Origin: Saccoglossus kowalevskii
Taxonomy: Eukaryota; Hemichordata; Enteropneusta; Harrimaniidae
Direction: 5' to 3'
NCBI RefSeq assembly: GCF_000003605.2
Contig: NW_003105106.1
Location: forward strand, 475,837-501,622
Length of the DNA: 25,786 bases
Part shown: piece by piece, positions 1-9,256 of the stretch
Layout: each line of letters opens with the position of its first letter
Numbering within the stretch: the stretch's first letter is position 1
The notes under the pieces: model-generated
Told to the model about the DNA's origin: nothing
The model's input: the letters and a program-made list of their open reading frames with translations, nothing else
Database searches by the model: none
Translations under genes and position numbers: made by a program

Positions 1-590
1 AATTTGAAGTTTTTCATAAAGAGAAATCAAGGGGGGTAATGCTTCGCTCAAAAGCCCGGAAAATTGAATTAGGAGAAAAATGCACTAAATATTTTTTAAA
101 TTTAGAAAAGAGAAATTATATTGAAAAAACAATCACCGCCCTCAAAATTGATGACACAATTGTTACAGGCCCCCAAAGAAATTCTAGCTGAAGAAAGGCG
201 ATTTTATGAAAAGCTTTACAAAAGTTCTGCTACTGAGCAGATTAATAATTACGGGGAGTTTGGTGTGCTCTTACCGCAATTGTCAGCTGAGCAGCAGGCA
301 TCTGCTGAGGGCGCTATAACACTATCTGAATGCCTCCATGTTCTTAAACATAATGGAAAACAGTAAAAGCCCTGGTAATGATGGCTTCCCCTCAGAATTT
401 TTTAAGTCTGGTGGTACCACAATTAGTTCATCTTTTTACATCATTGCCAAACTCGTCAAATGGTTATTTCAATCAACTTAACAATCTAATTTTTGATTTC
501 ATTTGGAATGGAAAAAAAACAAAAATGTGGTGGATAAGTTTATATTGCAAAACTAGGCGTTGGGGTGTTCTTTTCGTCACATAAAACGAA
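1..590 (+). mobile_element. L1/Tx1-like LINE ORF2 fragment, broken
   Basis: This is a piece of the second ORF of a non-LTR retrotransposon in the L1/Tx1 group. The first part (about 3-405) reads through the linker before the reverse-transcriptase palm: GEKCTKYFLNLEKRN, then KEILAEERRFYEKLY, then SPGNDGFPSEFFK, all typical of this group. The frame changes in a C-run near 170-174 and again near 345-355. From about 410 the sequence jumps to a much later part of ORF2 (FNQLNNLIFDFIWNGKKTK), so the catalytic palm, including the YADD box, is missing. The 5' end is cut by the window. It is a dead, internally deleted copy, separate from the minus-strand copy at 1385-2800. Confidence 0.82.
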
Positions 591-599
591 CTGATTAAA

Positions 600-1380
600 C
601 ATGCGGAATTGTTATTGAAACGGACATCGATTGCGTTGTGTTTTCTTGAGTTGAACAGATGTAAGGTATAATTCAAACTTGTTTATTTGTACTCAACATG
701 AACATCAATACGTTGTACAGCAAATACTTCTTGGTATAAAATATAAATCGCTAAATAATAGCTTCATGAGGAGTTGACATCGTAGAGAGCATAGAAAGGA
801 GGGTGTGCATAACGAGCATCATGTTGCGAAGCTACCATAGAAGGAATTACAGCGACGGCCTGAATCGGACTTCTCACAACAGCGCTTTGCCTGGTTAATG
901 TAATTGTCAACGTTAGAGCGGCATTTGTCTCGGTGACAGCTAATCGGAGAAGTGCCAAACACGTGTTTGTACTCTAGAATATATCATGCCAAAACGTTCC
1001 GAAAATAAAACAACGCTAATGATTGGCGCATACAAACGAAACATAACGCTGTCATTCCATATTAGGAGCGACACGCGACTAACACGAGGCAGAACTTTGG
1101 TGGGAATTTTGGGCGTTAAACAGACAAGTACCGCGAGAACGCAATGGGAAACAATGTAGCGAACGTTTGGATATAGCGTCACGGTTGCTACAGAAACCGA
1201 TCTAGTCTCTCAGGACTCAACTCGTGGTTATCAAAACAATGTCTGAAATTACAAACTAGCTTAGAGAACATCATACAGAAAGTAAAATTTTTTCATGTTA
1301 GATAACTGCGCGCGACATGAACATTGATCAAGTTTAAAATATATATCTTTGGAATTACTAGAGTTTTTATAATCTGAATT
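600..1380. other. Stretch without a recognised gene
   Basis: No known family was recognised. On the minus strand two short open stretches (1182-940 and 958-764) overlap slightly in different frames. The first has hydrophobic patches (CVLAVLVCL, APIISVVLF) and the second ends in HPPFYALYDVNSS before a stop. They could be the tail of a lost membrane-protein exon or chance ORFs. No convincing splice sites or promoter are visible. Confidence 0.3.
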
Positions 1381-1384
1381 TTAC

Positions 1385-2800
1385 CAATAATGGAAAGATT
1401 ACGACTTGTCCAGCAACGCAGCACACATGCAAGTCCTTTGAGTGGTGCCAGTCAGGTTTTTTTCATAAGCTGCAGTTGCATCATAAGAGAAAAATACACC
1501 AACAATCTTGATAGGGGACATAGGCCACTTCACCCCAAACATCCTTTCTTGACGGAATCTACATTTCCCCAACCAGATTGCTTCTGTTTTATCATTATTC
1601 ACAGTTAGCCCTGACAGCAAGGCAAACTGACCCAGGAGAAAAAGAAGATATTTTGCAAATTCAACATCTTGTACAAAACATGTTAAATCGTCTGCATAAT
1701 CAGCCGTTTTAATCTCATGTCCCATAATCATAATTCCGTGCACATTACTATTATGCTGCAGGGTGACTAGGACAATTTCTATGAGAGAATAAACAATATA
1801 GGTGAGAGGGGGTCCCCTTGCCTTACCCCCCTAGAGAGACTAAAATAACTGGTGAATTTACCTCTGTTCATAACACAACTATGTGGGTTTGAATAGAAAG
1901 TATGAACCCACTTTATAAGGGAAGGGCCAATAATTAAACTTTTCGAGGCAGTCAAACATATATTTCCATTCTAGGATGTCAAAAGCTTTTTGAAAATCAA
2001 TTACCATTAAGATACCAGTTTCATTTGTATCTTTCGTATATTCCATAACCCCTTCAATAAGACGCACACACCGACCAATTGTTCTATTTTTAATAAAGGC
2101 TGTTTGAGTTTTCCCAATAACTATGTCCAATACCCTCTCAAATCGTTTCGCAATACGTCTTGCTGCAATTTTATAATCTGTATTTAGCAACGTTATTGGA
2201 CGCCAGTTTGAAATATATCTCTTATCTTTATCTTTTTTTTCAATCAAAGTGATTATCCCTTGACATTGGCTGTTTGACAGAAATCCTTTTTCATACGAAT
2301 CATTCAAAGCATTTATAACATATATTGGGGGCCAGAATGTTAAATAAAATTCAACTGTTAGGCCATCATTCCCTGGTGTTTTGTTTTTGTTCATACTGTT
2401 TAGTGAATTAAGTCCCTCCTCCAAACACAGAGGCCCTTCACCAGAATCTCGGTCTCTCAAGTTTAGGAATGATTTTATTATTTTTGAAAAATACATCACT
2501 GATATTTTTGGTGTAGCTGAATAAACGAGAAGCATAGAGACTAGAGTAAAACTTGTGGATATGAGCTTGTATATCAATTGGATTTAATAAGAGCATTCCA
2601 GAAGAATCAAATAACTGTGTAATTTGTGATTTTTTGCATTATATTCTTCTAGGCCCAAAACATATTTGGTATTTTCCCTCTATTCGTACCAATCTACTCA
2701 AGCACGAACAATTGCCCCTTCTGTCAAATAATCATATTCTAGTTTGAGATCCTTTTGAATTGCTTCAATGTTGGTTTTAATCTCATTAGATTAATTTTTA
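1385..2800 (-). mobile_element. L1/Tx1-like LINE reverse-transcriptase fragment, broken
   Basis: This is a minus-strand ORF2 fragment of an L1/Tx1-like LINE. Reading from 2800 downward: a degraded linker (EGAIVRA, then a tract like the usual WYEEGE...KYFLNLE segment), then NKTPGNDGLTVEFY, WRPITLLNTDYKI, TAFIKNRTIG, motif A (LMVIDFQKAFD), motif B (RGVRQGDPLSP, about 1840-1800) and motif C (YADD, about 1690). Homology carries on into the segment after the palm (LLSGLTVNNDKTEAIWLG). Stops lie in the linker (about 2580-2720) and frame changes lie near 1880 and 1745, so it is dead. The endonuclease domain and 3' tail are absent. A Glu/Asp/Lys-rich open stretch at 3000-2800 may be more of the linker but is uncertain. 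Confidence 0.85.
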
Positions 2801-3295
2801 CTCAGCTCTATGTCTAGTACTCTTAGCCTAACATTTTTACCCTTTTCAACAATGTTATACTCCTCATTTATATCATTATCAGATTTGGTAGTTTCAGTGG
2901 TATCGGTTTTATCAAATTCAGTAGCAATCTCATTAATGTTATTGTTTACCGAGGTTTTAAAACTGTTAAAATAGGATTGATGCCAGTAGGACATGTACAT
3001 CGTGCAATGTAAGGTTGATGATACCGCACATCAACAACTACTACATTTAATGTAAGGTTGAGGCCAGTACAATACATTTTGGTATGTAATATTGATGTAT
3101 GTAATATTGATTGATTGTCAGAAGGACCATACTTATTACGGTGTAATTTCACCATCACTTGCTATTGAGCAGGACTTTGTATTGATGTATAACAGTACTA
3201 GTGTTATTATAATATATGTAAATGTGTTCTGAAAAAAAAATACCACACGTACATGTTCCGGTACAAATACATATTAACAAACACTTCTAGCAAAC

Positions 3296-3423
3296 CTTAA
3301 AGGATTTGCCTTGACTATCAATAGTTAGATCAAGTGGCCACCAGTAATCAACTTTATCCTCAGTTTCATTATGTAACACTTGCATACTGTTATCCCCATC
3401 GAGGTAAGATGTGCGCAGTAACA
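3296..3423 (-). CDS. Gene A exon 10: late part of MAM 2, last recognisable exon
   Basis: Phase 1 in, phase 0 out, 128 nt. It reads SYLDGDNSMQVLHNETEDK, then YWWPLDLTIDS and GKSFK before GTTTGC. This matches the MAM segment just before the F-Q-V boundary. No exon with the expected IDDI.F..C ending is visible further on, so the gene's 3' part is missing or unrecognisable. Confidence 0.65.
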
Positions 3424-3535
3424 CTAACAATGAGACACACGATACCAAAAGGTAACTTAGGAAACAAATCACCAGGAATACACAGTTAAGATTTGATTAA
3501 TATTATCTGTGATAAATATGTATGTTATTGTATAC

Positions 3536-3646
3536 CATGATTTTGTAGAACGAATCTTACTCTACATCCAATGCTTGTTCCTTTGATTGATGGACTGGCA
3601 AGTCGTGCGTATTCGCCGTATTGCTCTCTGGTGTATAAGTACTGGC
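3536..3646 (-). CDS. Gene A exon 9: middle of MAM 2
   Basis: Phase 1-1, 111 nt. It reads GQYLYTREQYGEYARLASPS, then CRVRFVLQNHG. The ASPS...C...F pattern is the MAM core strand. The donor is GTATAC. An intron splits MAM 2 here where MAM 1 (exon 4) has none. Confidence 0.72.
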
Positions 3647-3809
3647 CTTAAAAATAAATTATGTGTCTTATTTTCAGTCAATCGTGTTACAATTTATGTC
3701 TTTCAATTTTGTCATTGAATCAATCAAAAAATTACATGCTTAATCAAGACTTGAACTAACTGATTATGTTGCAATTGTGTGAATAATATTAACATTATCA
3801 AATACGTAC

Positions 3810-3935
3810 CATCAACTGTTCTAAAGGTGTGGTCAAGCTCAGTTCCACGAGAGAATAACCATTTATATTCTTGGTCATATTCTTGTCCCTAATCACAAAG
3901 GTCTAGTTCAAAATCACATCTACCAACTAAAGCAC
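3810..3935 (-). CDS. Gene A exon 8: start of MAM 2, with a stop codon
   Basis: Phase 1-1, 126 nt, acceptor ATTACAG, donor GTACGT. It reads GRCDFELDLCD, a TAG at 3891-3889, then GQEYDQEYKWLFSRGTE and HTFRTVDG. The MAM consensus after CDFE..LC is G/D then W, so TAG most simply replaces TGG. The rest of the exon is intact and in frame, which suggests a recent nonsense change. Confidence 0.78.
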
Positions 3936-4316
3936 CTGTAATGCAACGTATATACAGAATTGAATGATGTTATTATTTTTTGTAAATAAAGAAATAAATA
4001 TGGTATGTGAAGGTTTATATGTGCATTTCTTGTACATGCACTTCTAATACGGTAAGGCTGTGATTTTCCGAATGACAAATTCCACTTACTCAGCTTAAGG
4101 TATGAAAATGTAAACAAGTTAACTTACGGTATCAAACCATGTGACGGCGATACCTATCATATTTGAGTTCAATGTGTTCATACATATATGTCGCTCTTCA
4201 AAAGCATACAAAAATGTTCGCCATACAATATATTACCACATATATATGTAGTATTGGATTGATATAATACATAATTATATGCAACCACTTAGTAACCCAT
4301 ATACGTGAGTGATTAC

Positions 4317-4439
4317 CGCAATATTGTTCATCTGAAGAGTCCATACAGTCATCTGCAAAATTACACACTTTCTTTTTGTCAATACAGTGCCCATCAGAAC
4401 AGCGGAATTCGTCATCTGTGCACGTCTTGTTACTTACAA
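4317..4439 (-). CDS. Gene A exon 7: LDL-receptor class A module
   Basis: Phase 1-1, 123 nt, with a strong acceptor (CTTTTTTCAG). All six LDLa cysteines are present: CTDDEFRC, GHC, KKKVC, NFADDC and the final YC. The calcium-binding DSSDE is intact, so this module could fold normally. The donor is GTAATC, a weak match. Confidence 0.85.
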
Positions 4440-4498
4440 CTGAAAAAAGATATTTGATATGATATATTTTAAAAGTATTATGGAATGAATGTAATTAC

Positions 4499-4561
4499 CA
4501 TCAGTAAGATAATTTAATGGAACATGCTCAATAATTTGACATGGTAATATTTCTTTACACA
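4499..4561 (-). CDS. Gene A exon 6: 21-residue linker exon
   Basis: A 63-nt open stretch with acceptor CTATTTAG, donor GTAATT and symmetric phase 1-1 codes VCKEILPCQIIEHV, then PLNYLTD. It holds two cysteines and matches no module I recognise. Because it is phase 1-1 it may be skipped or included without changing frame. Splice sites and phase support it; there is no homology support. Confidence 0.5.
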
Positions 4562-4744
4562 CTAAATAGTACAAAGTGAGTTATATGTAATCTCTCGCAC
4601 AAAAACAAAACAATAATTATTACAGCTACATGAAAATGGTAAAACGTATATATATTGTAATGCCACGTTATAGCAGCAAACTGCATGTCAAACGTACAAC
4701 AACTAGATATATTGTAGTAATAAAATGTATGCTATATGACATAC

Positions 4745-4829
4745 CTGGCGGTGCACAATCTATAAATACCACATCATCTATACATGTATCAAATACCGCG
4801 TCTTTACCACGAGTAGCTTGTATGACCAC
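4745..4829 (-). CDS. Gene A exon 5: end of MAM 1
   Basis: Phase 0 in, phase 1 out, 85 nt. It reads VVIQATRGKDAVFD, then CIDDVVFIDCAPP, the standard MAM terminus with the last two cysteines (family consensus: V.F.A.RG....IAIDDI.F..C). The acceptor is TTACATAG and the donor GTATGT. In gene B the same MAM end shares one exon with the following LDLa module. Confidence 0.8.
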
Positions 4830-4914
4830 CTATGTAAGAAAACCGTAGCAATAATTGCGACAAGTATTTAAATATGTGTGCAATGTAACATAGTATTACT
4901 TCAAATTACAGTAC

Positions 4915-5166
4915 CTGAAAGCGTCCTCCGATTCCTATGAAGACCAATGCGCGTTGCCATTCATTCGCAACTTCGTTCATTAATACAAATTTCAGGTTCA
5001 TCTCACTTTCATAAATTGTGAATACTTTCAGTAAACCAGAAGTGCTACTACCCACATGGTACCAGGATTCCAGATGGCAATTGGGACCAGACTGTCCAGA
5101 CTGGTGGTGTTATTTGTGCTTTTGTGTTTCTTTCTCCGGGGGAGTTGTCAGCGAATATGTAAAATC
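4915..5166 (-). CDS. Gene A exon 4: middle of MAM 1, frameshifted
   Basis: The exon opens in phase 1 (GFYIFADNSPGERNTKAQ) and closes in phase 0 (LVFIGIGGRFQ before GTACTG). The MAM core CHLESWYHVGSSTSGLLKVF is readable only one frame over, so a one-base excess (or two-base loss) lies near 5090-5105. Length is 252 nt against 269 in the gene B counterpart (24339-24607). No splice pair inside the exon would restore the frame; the only GT...AG there is about ten bases apart. Confidence 0.75.
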
Positions 5167-5282
5167 CTAAGATAAAATAGATAGATAAGGTCCGTCAATA
5201 CTGATGTGAAAGACGTTAATGTTTACGGATTAATGTTCCCAATGTACCATTAGTTATAATACTGTTATGAATACTAATGTAC

Positions 5283-5447
5283 CATCGGAAGTAGTCGTTG
5301 TATGGCCAACACGTGGCCGAAAATCCTCAGCTGAACGACCTTGTTGTATTTCCCATGGAAATTGTGAAATGTCGTAAAATTCGCGTGACGAGGCAAATAC
5401 GCCATTCCATCCACAATCACCACTTTCAAAATCACAGATGTACTGCA
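5283..5447 (-). CDS. Gene A exon 3: first part of MAM 1
   Basis: Phase 1-1, 165 nt. It begins with the classic MAM opening (YICDFESGDCGW) and continues through FPWEIQQGRS to GHTTTTSDG. The donor is GTACAT, weak but usable. It aligns with gene B exon 19653-19787 at the CDFE...CGW motif, though the rest is strongly diverged. Confidence 0.82.
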
Positions 5448-5574
5448 CTGTAATAAATTGTAAAATTATGTTGTCAAATTAAAAGGAATGTAACAATTGT
5501 CGCGACATGCAATAAAGAATACTCTGTTTCGGTTGGAGATATATGTGATTAATGATCATTTCGGTAAATCTCAC

Positions 5575-5732
5575 TACAGCGAGCTCCTTCCTCTTCACCA
5601 TTCGAACAGTCATCACGGAAGTTGCAAACCAGTTCTGGAGCAATGCATTCGTTATCCACTGTACAGTAGAACTCGTTGTCATTGCACGAAGGGTGGAATG
5701 TCATTGGTGAACGAATTGTTGGCAAAGTTTTT
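5575..5732 (-). CDS. Gene A exon 2: LDL-receptor class A module
   Basis: The acceptor is a pyrimidine-rich tract ending CTGCAG, and the donor is A/GTGAGA. After a short linker (TLPTIRSPMTFHPS) come the six LDLa cysteines: CNDNEFYC, then ECIAPELVC, then NFRDDC, ending EEEGARC. The usual calcium-binding DxSDE is replaced by SNGEE, so calcium binding may be weak. Entry is phase 2, exit phase 1. Gene B has no module at this place that I can find. Confidence 0.75.
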
Positions 5733-5767
5733 CTGCAGAAAATGTAGAAAACAAATTAACAATTAAA

Positions 5768-5835
5768 AACAAACTCACACACTACACTATACTGCACCAC
5801 ACTACACTACACTATACTACGCTACGTCACACCAC
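5768..5835. repeat. Degenerate CACTA-type tandem repeat
   Basis: Repeated variants of CACTACA and CACTATA run through this stretch in intron 1 of gene A. It is a low-complexity tract with no sign of function. Confidence 0.7.
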
Positions 5836-5849
5836 GACGGCAAGCCACT

Positions 5850-6476
5850 GAAACTGTGCCGCACTGCATTGAATTTATTTCCTCCGTTTTTTCTGTTATT
5901 ATTATTTTGTTTTTATTGATTTTGTTATTCGCATACCAGCTTTTTTATTTCATATTTTATATTTAGTAATTTTCCTCTGTGTTATTTTGCGATATTTTTC
6001 CATTTCATTTTTATTTTCACTTTATATCTTTGTCGTTCATTGCTTTATTGTTAATTAATTTATTTTATTTTTATTCGGTGTTTTGCGGGTCATATTTTAT
6101 TATTTTGCTTTTTTTTTTTAGAAATTTAGAAATTTGGCCAAAAGAGGCCACGATTTTTTTTCATTGTTTTCTGTTTATTATTATTATGTATGATGGAATA
6201 TTTTTGCAACACTTGGCGCGCCGTAGCTCCCCACCCCCATTTCAAAACATTAACCCCTTAGAACATGCTCACTCATAATGCTAACCAGTCTGGCACTGTT
6301 GTTATAAACGTGCACTAGGATTACCGGAGCAGGGGAATCTCCAACTCGGTCAGGTGACTTTATTCTCACATGAAATTAATGTTCAATACATACACCAGTG
6401 ACCAAAGTGCACCCAACGGTAATTATAACTATCTTGTGCTCAGCGTGTGTTACATTTTGTAAAATCAACGACATTC
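5850..6476. other. T-rich intron sequence, nothing recognised
   Basis: Intron 1 of gene A. The plus strand is T-rich (5880-6180), followed by a mixed tract. No module exon, repeat family or RNA gene was seen. Confidence 0.5.
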
Positions 6477-6969
6477 TAAGCTACGGTATCTATTGTGAAA
6501 AACTGTGAAAGATTTTAATGTATGTAGTGCGAATGCGAAATTAAATTAAAAGTTATTTTGTTGAATACAAGTCATTTTTGAATGAAACATTAGAAAATAA
6601 AGAGGCCACCATTCGGACTGGAGTATACAATATATTCTTTGCTGTGTATTTTAGTGTGAAAAGAACAGCCAGTCATTATTTCACTCGCCAATGAATAAAG
6701 TGTTTGAACAAACAGATTAGGGTTGCATAAACAGGTCTGTAGATTGATTCATGCTTAACATTTATTAAGCCTATGAGTGATAGTTTCTGGACACTACTAT
6801 GTCTGTTTTGATCATGTACAAGTAATATGGTATACTCATTGTTGTCACATGACAATATATTGGTATGTGAGTTTTAATAAGTGTTTCTGCACCCTGGCAC
6901 TGAGATGGTGATTATAAAAATTGTCAATTATATCAAAGTTAAAAATAAGGGTTCCATAATTTCTTGGTA

Positions 6970-8315
6970 ATATATAGCAAATATTCATGCAAAATAACAA
7001 TAACAATAATAAAAAAATCTCTGTTTTATCCTGTGCAAAAATGCGAATATATATATATATATATGTTCCTGCCACGTGTTTCCTGCATTGCAGATAGCGA
7101 GCGGATAGAAATAGACTGATTTTATTCGGGTTGTTTGAACAAATTTGACGTTTTCATTGATATTTATATGTGTAAATTTGTATTTGAATACATCATTTTG
7201 TCGTTATCTGTTAATTTATACTACTATAGAATCAAAGATTCATTCAAACGAACATTCCATTTTTAAAGTGCATTCCAGTATCCAGCAATGTGTGTTGACT
7301 GCAGAACAAATCTATAAGTTTCCATATCAGAGTTAATTATTGAAAAGAACGATACTGTGTCTTGGAAATGTAATAAATTAAGCAATGTGGGATACGGTAT
7401 TTCTGTGTCCGTATCGGAAGCAATTTTGATTGATGACAGCAATGTTATTTTAGATGTGAATTCAGTTTATACAAATTTGCGGATTATGGAAACCTCTTAC
7501 CATTGAATTATCGAGCTATCAAACCTCTAGAATATAGAGCCGGTATCGTCTCAGACACTCCCGTCATCAAGAGCGAAGCAGTTTGAGGCAGACACAGTGG
7601 AAGACCATAGTCACGCGTAAATTACCATAAGTTCGTTTTAGAAATGTACACACTTGGTAAACGCACTCTCCGTATACCTTAGGTCAACACCCGTTCGTCG
7701 ATTCCAACCACTTGGTTATATTTTCTGGGCATTTTATAACTTTAAAATTGTTCTTTTATCAACACACTTTAAAAAAATAATCGCAAACACATTTAAGTGT
7801 CAAAAAGGTGAAAGAAGTGAATTAGAACTGTCCACTCTTTTTACATGCACGGTGGAAATATAAACGTCGCAGTTGGTTATTCGCCGTTCGTGAAATACCC
7901 TAACCAGCAATATTTGGAAACAAGTGCGCATGGACGTACTATATATGGATATCAGATGAAAACAGTACGTTTATATGTATTTTTTAACTTATCAATGAAG
8001 ATTGTAACTTATCAAGCTACTGTATTAGTATTTGGTCGACATGTCTACGCTACGATCATAAATCAAGAAACGTGTTTTGAATTACTGGGTTCACGCATTA
8101 TAACTTAGTTTCGAATATTGACACCACGGCTTCATTGAATTGTGTCTTCTTCAAGACCGAGGAATAGAGAATAGAAGAGTGTCGAGGAAACATTTACTTG
8201 AGATCTGACTACCAATTATCAATTGCGACTGGTCTTTTCAGTCGATTAAGTTTAAGTTAAATTTAAAAGCCGATCAATTTTAATTATACATCGGGTTCTT
8301 CACAAACCCGAATGT
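6970..8315. other. Extra DNA in the left arm, possible insertion
   Basis: This stretch of intron 1 has no match in the right arm, whereas flanking blocks do. An (AT)n run lies at 7047-7064. Imperfect inverted ends can be read at ATTCGGGTTGTTTGAACA (7124 on) and CACAAACCCGAAT (8301-8313), hinting at a DNA transposon of about 1.2 kb. ORFs inside (69 and 87 codons) resemble nothing known, and a target duplication is not clear. Confidence 0.35.
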
Positions 8316-8571
8316 GGTGGTCCTGAGTTTGTGATTCGACAACGTCATATTCTTAAAAGAGCATAATATTGGATGCAATACAAAACAAAACAAAACCGGG
8401 GGAAGAAGAAGTCAATTCAAAATGTGAAAAACATCGTACCACATGGCGAAATCTAATCTAAAATAATAACAACTGTTATCTAAGGTTAAAACTTCAACTG
8501 AAAAATCCAAATACGAAAAAATGATTGTGTACATCGTCGGTAGCCAATATGCACTTGTAAAAAGCAATCAC

Positions 8572-8630
8572 GTATCTGTGTGCAAAGAGCCAGACATAAA
8601 CATGATTGCAAGAAAATATGCATACACCAT
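8572..8630 (-). CDS. Gene A exon 1: signal peptide
   Basis: The ATG at 8630-8628 opens a hydrophobic leader, MVYAYFLAIMFMSGSLHTD. It aligns with exon 1 of gene B ([18 protein letters not shown]), which fixes the start. In gene B the donor directly follows CACACAG. Here that GT is AT, and the only nearby GT (8571-8570, GTGATT) lies four bases on, ending the exon in phase 2. That is the phase required by the acceptor at 5732. Confidence 0.7.
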
Positions 8631-8688
8631 GTCGAAGTAGTCGCTGAATTACAGTCACAGTTTTCTCTGCATGCGATCGTTGTGTTTC

Positions 8689-8694
8689 TTTATA
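8689..8694 (-). promoter_or_regulatory. TATA-like box of gene A
   Basis: TATAAA on the minus strand, about 60 bases before the ATG. The tract between it and the ATG contains CACAACGATCGCATGC, identical in the gene B copy, so the core promoter and short leader were duplicated together. Confidence 0.5.
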
Positions 8695-8798
8695 TGTACA
8701 TCTCCGATGTGTTGTTCTCTTGTCATCTAGTGAGGCCTCGCTTTTACATCAGTTTGACTGGAAAAATAAAATTTCAAATGAAATAAACGATACGCTAA

Positions 8799-9050
8799 AT
8801 GTCAGTTGAATGCCGGTATGAATCTTCACTCGACTTTTTAATAACGCAGTATATGTATGTACACACAGTTATTGTAAATGTAAATACTAATAGATTAGTT
8901 TATTTTTCACGTCGTGTACAGAAACAATTTCATTATTGTCAATTTCATATCCTATGGGATGAAACCTTTTTGTTATTTTTGTGTTTATTAATCTTATTCC
9001 TCTGCCATTTGTTATTTGATGTTTATCGTTTATACAAACTGGCCATTTAA
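8799..9050 (+). CDS. Small ORF shared by both arms, left copy (83 codons)
   Basis: The ORF diverges from gene A and points into the loop. It begins MSVECRYESSLDFLI and continues YMYVHT, RRVQKQFHYCQFHILWDE and a hydrophobic end (TFLLFLCLLILFLCHLLF). The right arm keeps a homologous 84-codon ORF with the same start. The main internal gap between them is six bases and keeps frame. It could be a small membrane protein from a bidirectional promoter, or an accident of DNA homology, since many differences change residues. Confidence 0.25.
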   Translation: MSVECRYESSLDFLITQYMYVHTVIVNVNTNRLVYFSRRVQKQFHYCQFHILWDETFLLFLCLLILFLCHLLFDVYRLYKLAI

Positions 9051-9124
9051 TAATGTAACTTGATGACTACCATTAAAGTAATGATTCATCGCTTATTAAT
9101 CACCGCAGACTATAACTATAACTA

Positions 9125-9256
9125 ATGGCGGGATACGATTACTTTTTAACCTCCCAGGGTCTACACGGGCGGCAATACTTTGAAGTGAGAGGTGTCTCGC
9201 ACACAGCAACAAAGACGTATTATCAACATCACTACCAGCGCTACGTGTTAAAATGA
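9125..9256 (+). CDS. 43-codon ORF at the inner edge of the left arm
   Basis: The ORF starts MAGYDYFLTSQGLHGRQYF and ends YQRYVLK, with a splice-donor-like GTATGT shortly after its stop (about 9280). Its first 18 bases resemble ATGGATGGATACGAATAC at 14591 (minus strand), just inside the right arm. Weak evidence for a start codon shared by transcripts running into the loop. Confidence 0.18.
   Translation: MAGYDYFLTSQGLHGRQYFEVRGVSHTATKTYYQHHYQRYVLK

Larger units (their letters stand above)
3296..8630 (-). pseudogene. Gene A: secreted MAM/LDLa-domain protein, probably decaying
   Basis: Ten exons are inferred from acceptors, donors and phase: 8630-8572 signal peptide, 5732-5575 LDLa, 5447-5283, 5166-4915 and 4829-4745 MAM 1, 4561-4499 linker, 4439-4317 LDLa, 3935-3810, 3646-3536 and 3423-3296 MAM 2. 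All junction phases fit (2, then mostly 1, with 0 before each MAM end). MAM and LDLa modules are extracellular adhesion or ligand-binding folds, so a secreted or surface protein is inferred; the ligand is unknown. Three things are wrong with it: a one-base excess in exon 4 shifts frame, TAG replaces the expected Trp after CDFELDLCD in exon 8, and no exon completes MAM 2 downstream of 3296, where LINE sequence soon begins. Introns are short except intron 1 (2.8 kb). Genome sequencing errors could explain one lesion but hardly all three. Confidence 0.7.
6477..9112 (-). repeat. Left arm of the large inverted repeat
   Basis: This arm matches the reverse complement of 14632-15815. Matching blocks run from the gene upstream (8640-9112) through exon 1 and intron 1: TTGCTTTTTAC...CATATTGGCTACC near 8540, the tract near 8330-8420, AATATATTGTCATGTGACAA near 6850, the block around TGTTTATGCAACCC near 6730, and the end near 6480 (ACAGTTTTTCACAATAGATA). 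About 1.3 kb (roughly 6970-8315) has no counterpart in the right arm. Confidence 0.85.

Noticed and set aside
2791-3158. Protein-coding ORFs of 69 and 70 codons beside the LINE
   Set aside because: The second is made largely of short repeats (variants of CAATATTACATA) and the first may be the LINE linker. Neither has splice sites or a domain.
5090-5105. Tiny intron rescuing the exon 4 frame of gene A
   Set aside because: The only GT...AG pair there would make an intron of about ten bases, far too short.
7047-7064. (AT)n run as a promoter TATA
   Set aside because: Simple repeat inside an intron with no gene start nearby.
8560-8576. AT-AC (U12-type) intron at the altered exon-1 donor of gene A
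   Set aside because: The bases ATACGT do not fit the U12 donor ATATCCTT, and the intron ends in CAG at 5733. A shifted GT donor explains the phase better.
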